Shown here: positions 15,752 to 16,920 of the stretch, piece after piece
Layout of the letters: every line of letters begins with the position of its first letter
Numbering within the stretch: position 1 is the stretch's first letter
Notes under the pieces: model-generated
Database searches by the model: none
Told to the model about the DNA's origin: nothing
Seen by the model: the letters and a program-made list of their open reading frames with translations, nothing else
Program-made: the position numbers and the translations under genes
NCBI GenBank assembly: GCA_958407555.1
Contig: CATYJC010000031.1
Location: forward strand, 1 to 16,920
DNA length: 16,920 nucleotides
Reading direction: 5' to 3'
Origin: an uncultured Collinsella sp.
Lineage (GTDB): Bacteria; Actinomycetota; Coriobacteriia; Coriobacteriales; Coriobacteriaceae

Positions 15752-15784
15752 TTGACTAGCCATGGTGAATAACCCTGCTATCCT
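15752..15784 (+). promoter_or_regulatory. Possible distal promoter of the peptide-binding protein gene
   Basis: TTGACT (15752-15757, 5/6 match to -35) is followed by TGCTAT (15776-15781, spacing 18) or TATCCT (15779-15784, spacing 21). Neither -10 is strong. Use of this promoter would place the whole inverted-repeat region in a leader of about 225 bases. Confidence 0.3.
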
Positions 15785-15816
15785 GCGGGTTGACGAAGAC
15801 TGATATCTCACCTCGT

Positions 15817-15897
15817 CGATACATACTGTCTGGCGAATCGTTTGTCAATGAATTCGGTGAACGGTAGTAAATACCGTTCAAGCGTATGTATGTATCG
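15817..15897 (+). promoter_or_regulatory. Nested inverted repeats, operator or structured leader
   Basis: An outer pair CGATACATAC (15817-15826) and GTATGTATCG (15888-15897) encloses CGAAT/ATTCG (15834-15838, 15852-15856) and a perfect 9-bp dyad TGAACGGTA (15858-15866) / TACCGTTCA (15872-15880) with a 5-base spacer. As RNA this folds into a three-way junction. As DNA the 9-bp dyad overlaps a possible promoter, TTGTCA (15842-15847) with TAGTAA (15865-15870) at 17 bp, which is a typical repressor layout. I cannot decide between the two. Confidence 0.5.
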
Positions 15898-15919
15898 GTC
15901 GCCGAGCGCGGCACCTCAG

Positions 15920-15949
15920 TTGGGTCCGTCGGTAGGTAAGGTATATATC
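15920..15949 (+). promoter_or_regulatory. Possible proximal promoter of the peptide-binding protein gene
   Basis: TTGGGT (15920-15925) and TATATA (15942-15947) lie 16 bp apart; TATATC (15944-15949) would give 18 bp. Only the -10 is reasonable. If used, the leader is about 60 bases and contains the GGGGGC/GCTCCC hairpin (15965-15986) and the small stem over the RBS. Confidence 0.3.
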
Positions 15950-16016
15950 GTCCGCAAGTTGCGCGGGGGCAAGTCTAGGTGCTCCCGGGTAAGATTCTCT
16001 ATTGATAGGAGAAGAC

Positions 16017-16920
16017 ATGGCCATCATCAACAAGGGTATGTCCAGGCGTTCGTTCCTCGGCCTCACCGGCAGCGTCGCTGCTGTCGCAGGGCTTGGTCTC
16101 ACCGGCTGCGGTGGCAGTTCCAACGACGAGGGTTCCGCTTCCGGTTCCACCGATTCCGCCAACCGTGGCGGCGGCGTGATCACCGCTGGTTCCGCTTACG
16201 CTCCGTCCAGCTTCGACCCCGCCAGCACCGGCTCCGCTGTGGGCCTGGGTGCTAACTGGCACGTCATCGAGGGCCTCTACGGCATCGATTACCACGACTA
16301 CAGCACCTTCAACGAGCTCGCCACCGACGATCCCAAGTCCGTGGACGACACTACCTTCGAGGTCACCATCCGCAAGGGCGCCAAGTTCTCCGATGGCACC
16401 GAGGTCACTGCTGACGACGTCGTTGCCTCCTACACCGCTTGCGCTGCTTCCGCTACCTATGCTCCGTTCTTCCAGCCCTTCGAGTCCATCGAGGCCAAGG
16501 ACACCAGCACTGTAACGGTCAAGACCAAGGTCCCCAACTTCTCCCTGCTCAAGGATCGTCTGGCCATCATCCGCGTTACCCCGGCTACCCAGGCCGAGGA
16601 GGATCGCGCCAAGCAGCCGATCGGTTCCGGCCCCTGGATGTACGACTCTATCTCCGATACCGAGATCACCCTGGTTCCCAACCCCGAGTACAACGGTGAG
16701 TATGCTGCCGAGGATAAGAAGATCCAGTACAGCATCCTGACCGACCCCACCGCTCGCGTTACCGCTCAGCAGGAGGGCTCCACGCTCGTTATGGAGCTCG
16801 TCACCGCTGACGCCGTCGACCAGCTCGAGAGCGCTGGCTGCAAGATCGATAACGTTCAGGGTTTCGGCACCCGCTTCATCATGTTCAACGTCGCCAAGGA
16901 GCCTTGGAACAACGTCAAGG
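16017..16920 (+). CDS. Oligopeptide/dipeptide ABC-transporter substrate-binding lipoprotein (5' part)
   Basis: Family 5 extracellular solute-binding protein (OppA/DppA type), partial: 301 codons are present and the gene continues past the right edge, where full members have about 520-600 residues. The N-terminus carries a twin-arginine motif SRRSFLGL (9-16), a hydrophobic stretch and the lipobox LTGC (28-31), so it should be Tat-exported and lipid-anchored at C31. A Ser/Gly-rich linker follows, then typical SBP_bac_5 sequence such as FEVTIRKGAKFSDGTEVTADDV (first 18 residues diagnostic) and PIGSGPWMY. AGGAG (16007-16011) lies 5 bases before ATG 16017; an internal ATG at codon 8 just before the twin arginines is possible but lacks as good an RBS. 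Codon use is strongly biased to C-ending codons, suggesting high expression. Permease and ATPase genes would be expected downstream. Confidence 0.92.
   Translation, partial: MAIINKGMSRRSFLGLTGSVAAVAGLGLTGCGGSSNDEGSASGSTDSANRGGGVITAGSAYAPSSFDPASTGSAVGLGANWHVIEGLYGIDYHDYSTFNELATDDPKSVDDTTFEVTIRKGAKFSDGTEVTADDVVASYTACAASATYAPFFQPFESIEAKDTSTVTVKTKVPNFSLLKDRLAIIRVTPATQAEEDRAKQPIGSGPWMYDSISDTEITLVPNPEYNGEYAAEDKKIQYSILTDPTARVTAQQEGSTLVMELVTADAVDQLESAGCKIDNVQGFGTRFIMFNVAKEPWNNVK

Larger units (their letters stand above)
15652..16016 (+). other. 365-bp gene-free region before the peptide-binding protein gene
   Basis: No credible coding frame. Its first ~150 bases are AT-rich with a weak terminator-like hairpin and possible promoter hexamers. 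From 15817 on it is packed with inverted repeats: a 10-bp pair enclosing two smaller stems, further hairpins at about 15902-15932 and 15965-15986, and a small stem over the ribosome binding site (15996-16012). A frame opening at 15842 runs on into the next gene out of phase and looks spurious. Confidence 0.8.

Noticed and set aside
15900..15950. c-di-GMP-I (GEMM) riboswitch, suggested by a GGTAGGTAAGG stretch
   Set aside because: The rest of the GEMM core (tetraloop and receptor, paired P2/P3 arms) is not visible; a T-box AGGGTGG-type motif is absent too.
15842..16255. Plus-strand frame starting in the leader and running into the peptide-binding protein out of phase
   Set aside because: The Arg/Gln-rich product overlaps a certain gene in another frame and has no RBS.
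1..16920. Defence system, prophage, transposon, CRISPR or biosynthetic cluster
   Set aside because: Read on both strands, every substantial gene is a recognisable housekeeping or transport family; there are no transposases, integrases, cas genes, spaced direct repeats or terminal repeats.

Overview
The window looks like chromosomal, housekeeping-type DNA from a high-GC Gram-positive bacterium. I infer the class Coriobacteriia, probably a Collinsella-like gut actinobacterium. The grounds are the moderately high GC with GC-biased third positions, the actinobacterial-type coaE-uvrB-uvrA order, and a Tat-type lipoprotein as oligopeptide-binding protein. The organism call is inference only; no rRNA or other marker gene is present.

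Layout. Positions 1-101 hold the end of an upstream transcript and its hairpin terminator. Then come, rightward, coaE (dephospho-CoA kinase) overlapping a membrane-anchored lytic transglycosylase, and uvrB, closed by a GC-rich hairpin. A leftward three-gene cassette (5' to 3' on the minus strand: Mrp/ApbC Fe-S carrier ATPase, HI0933/BaiN-type flavoprotein, COG2509-type FAD dehydrogenase) occupies 7624-3802. It is divergent from the rightward uvrA, whose upstream region carries a good LexA/SOS-like box. After a terminator there is a tightly packed rightward set: ybaK-type aminoacyl-tRNA deacylase, murJ (lipid II flippase with an unusual ~250-residue cytoplasmic N-terminal extension) and uvrC. 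A 365-bp gene-free stretch full of inverted repeats then leads into an oligopeptide ABC-transporter binding protein that runs off the right edge.

How the genes fit together. UvrA, UvrB and UvrC form the complete nucleotide excision repair (NER) incision set, here within about 14 kb but in three separate transcription contexts. MurJ and the lytic transglycosylase belong to peptidoglycan synthesis and remodelling, and CoaE and YbaK to cofactor supply and translation quality control. The two flavoproteins plus Mrp could be a redox/Fe-S module of unknown substrate.

I found no mobile element, CRISPR array, prophage, tRNA or rRNA. Most of the window is ordinary. The parts most worth a second look are the repeated ETAV[FY]L motifs in the MurJ extension, the altered cysteine cluster of UvrC, the structured region upstream of the peptide-binding protein, and the SOS-like box before uvrA.
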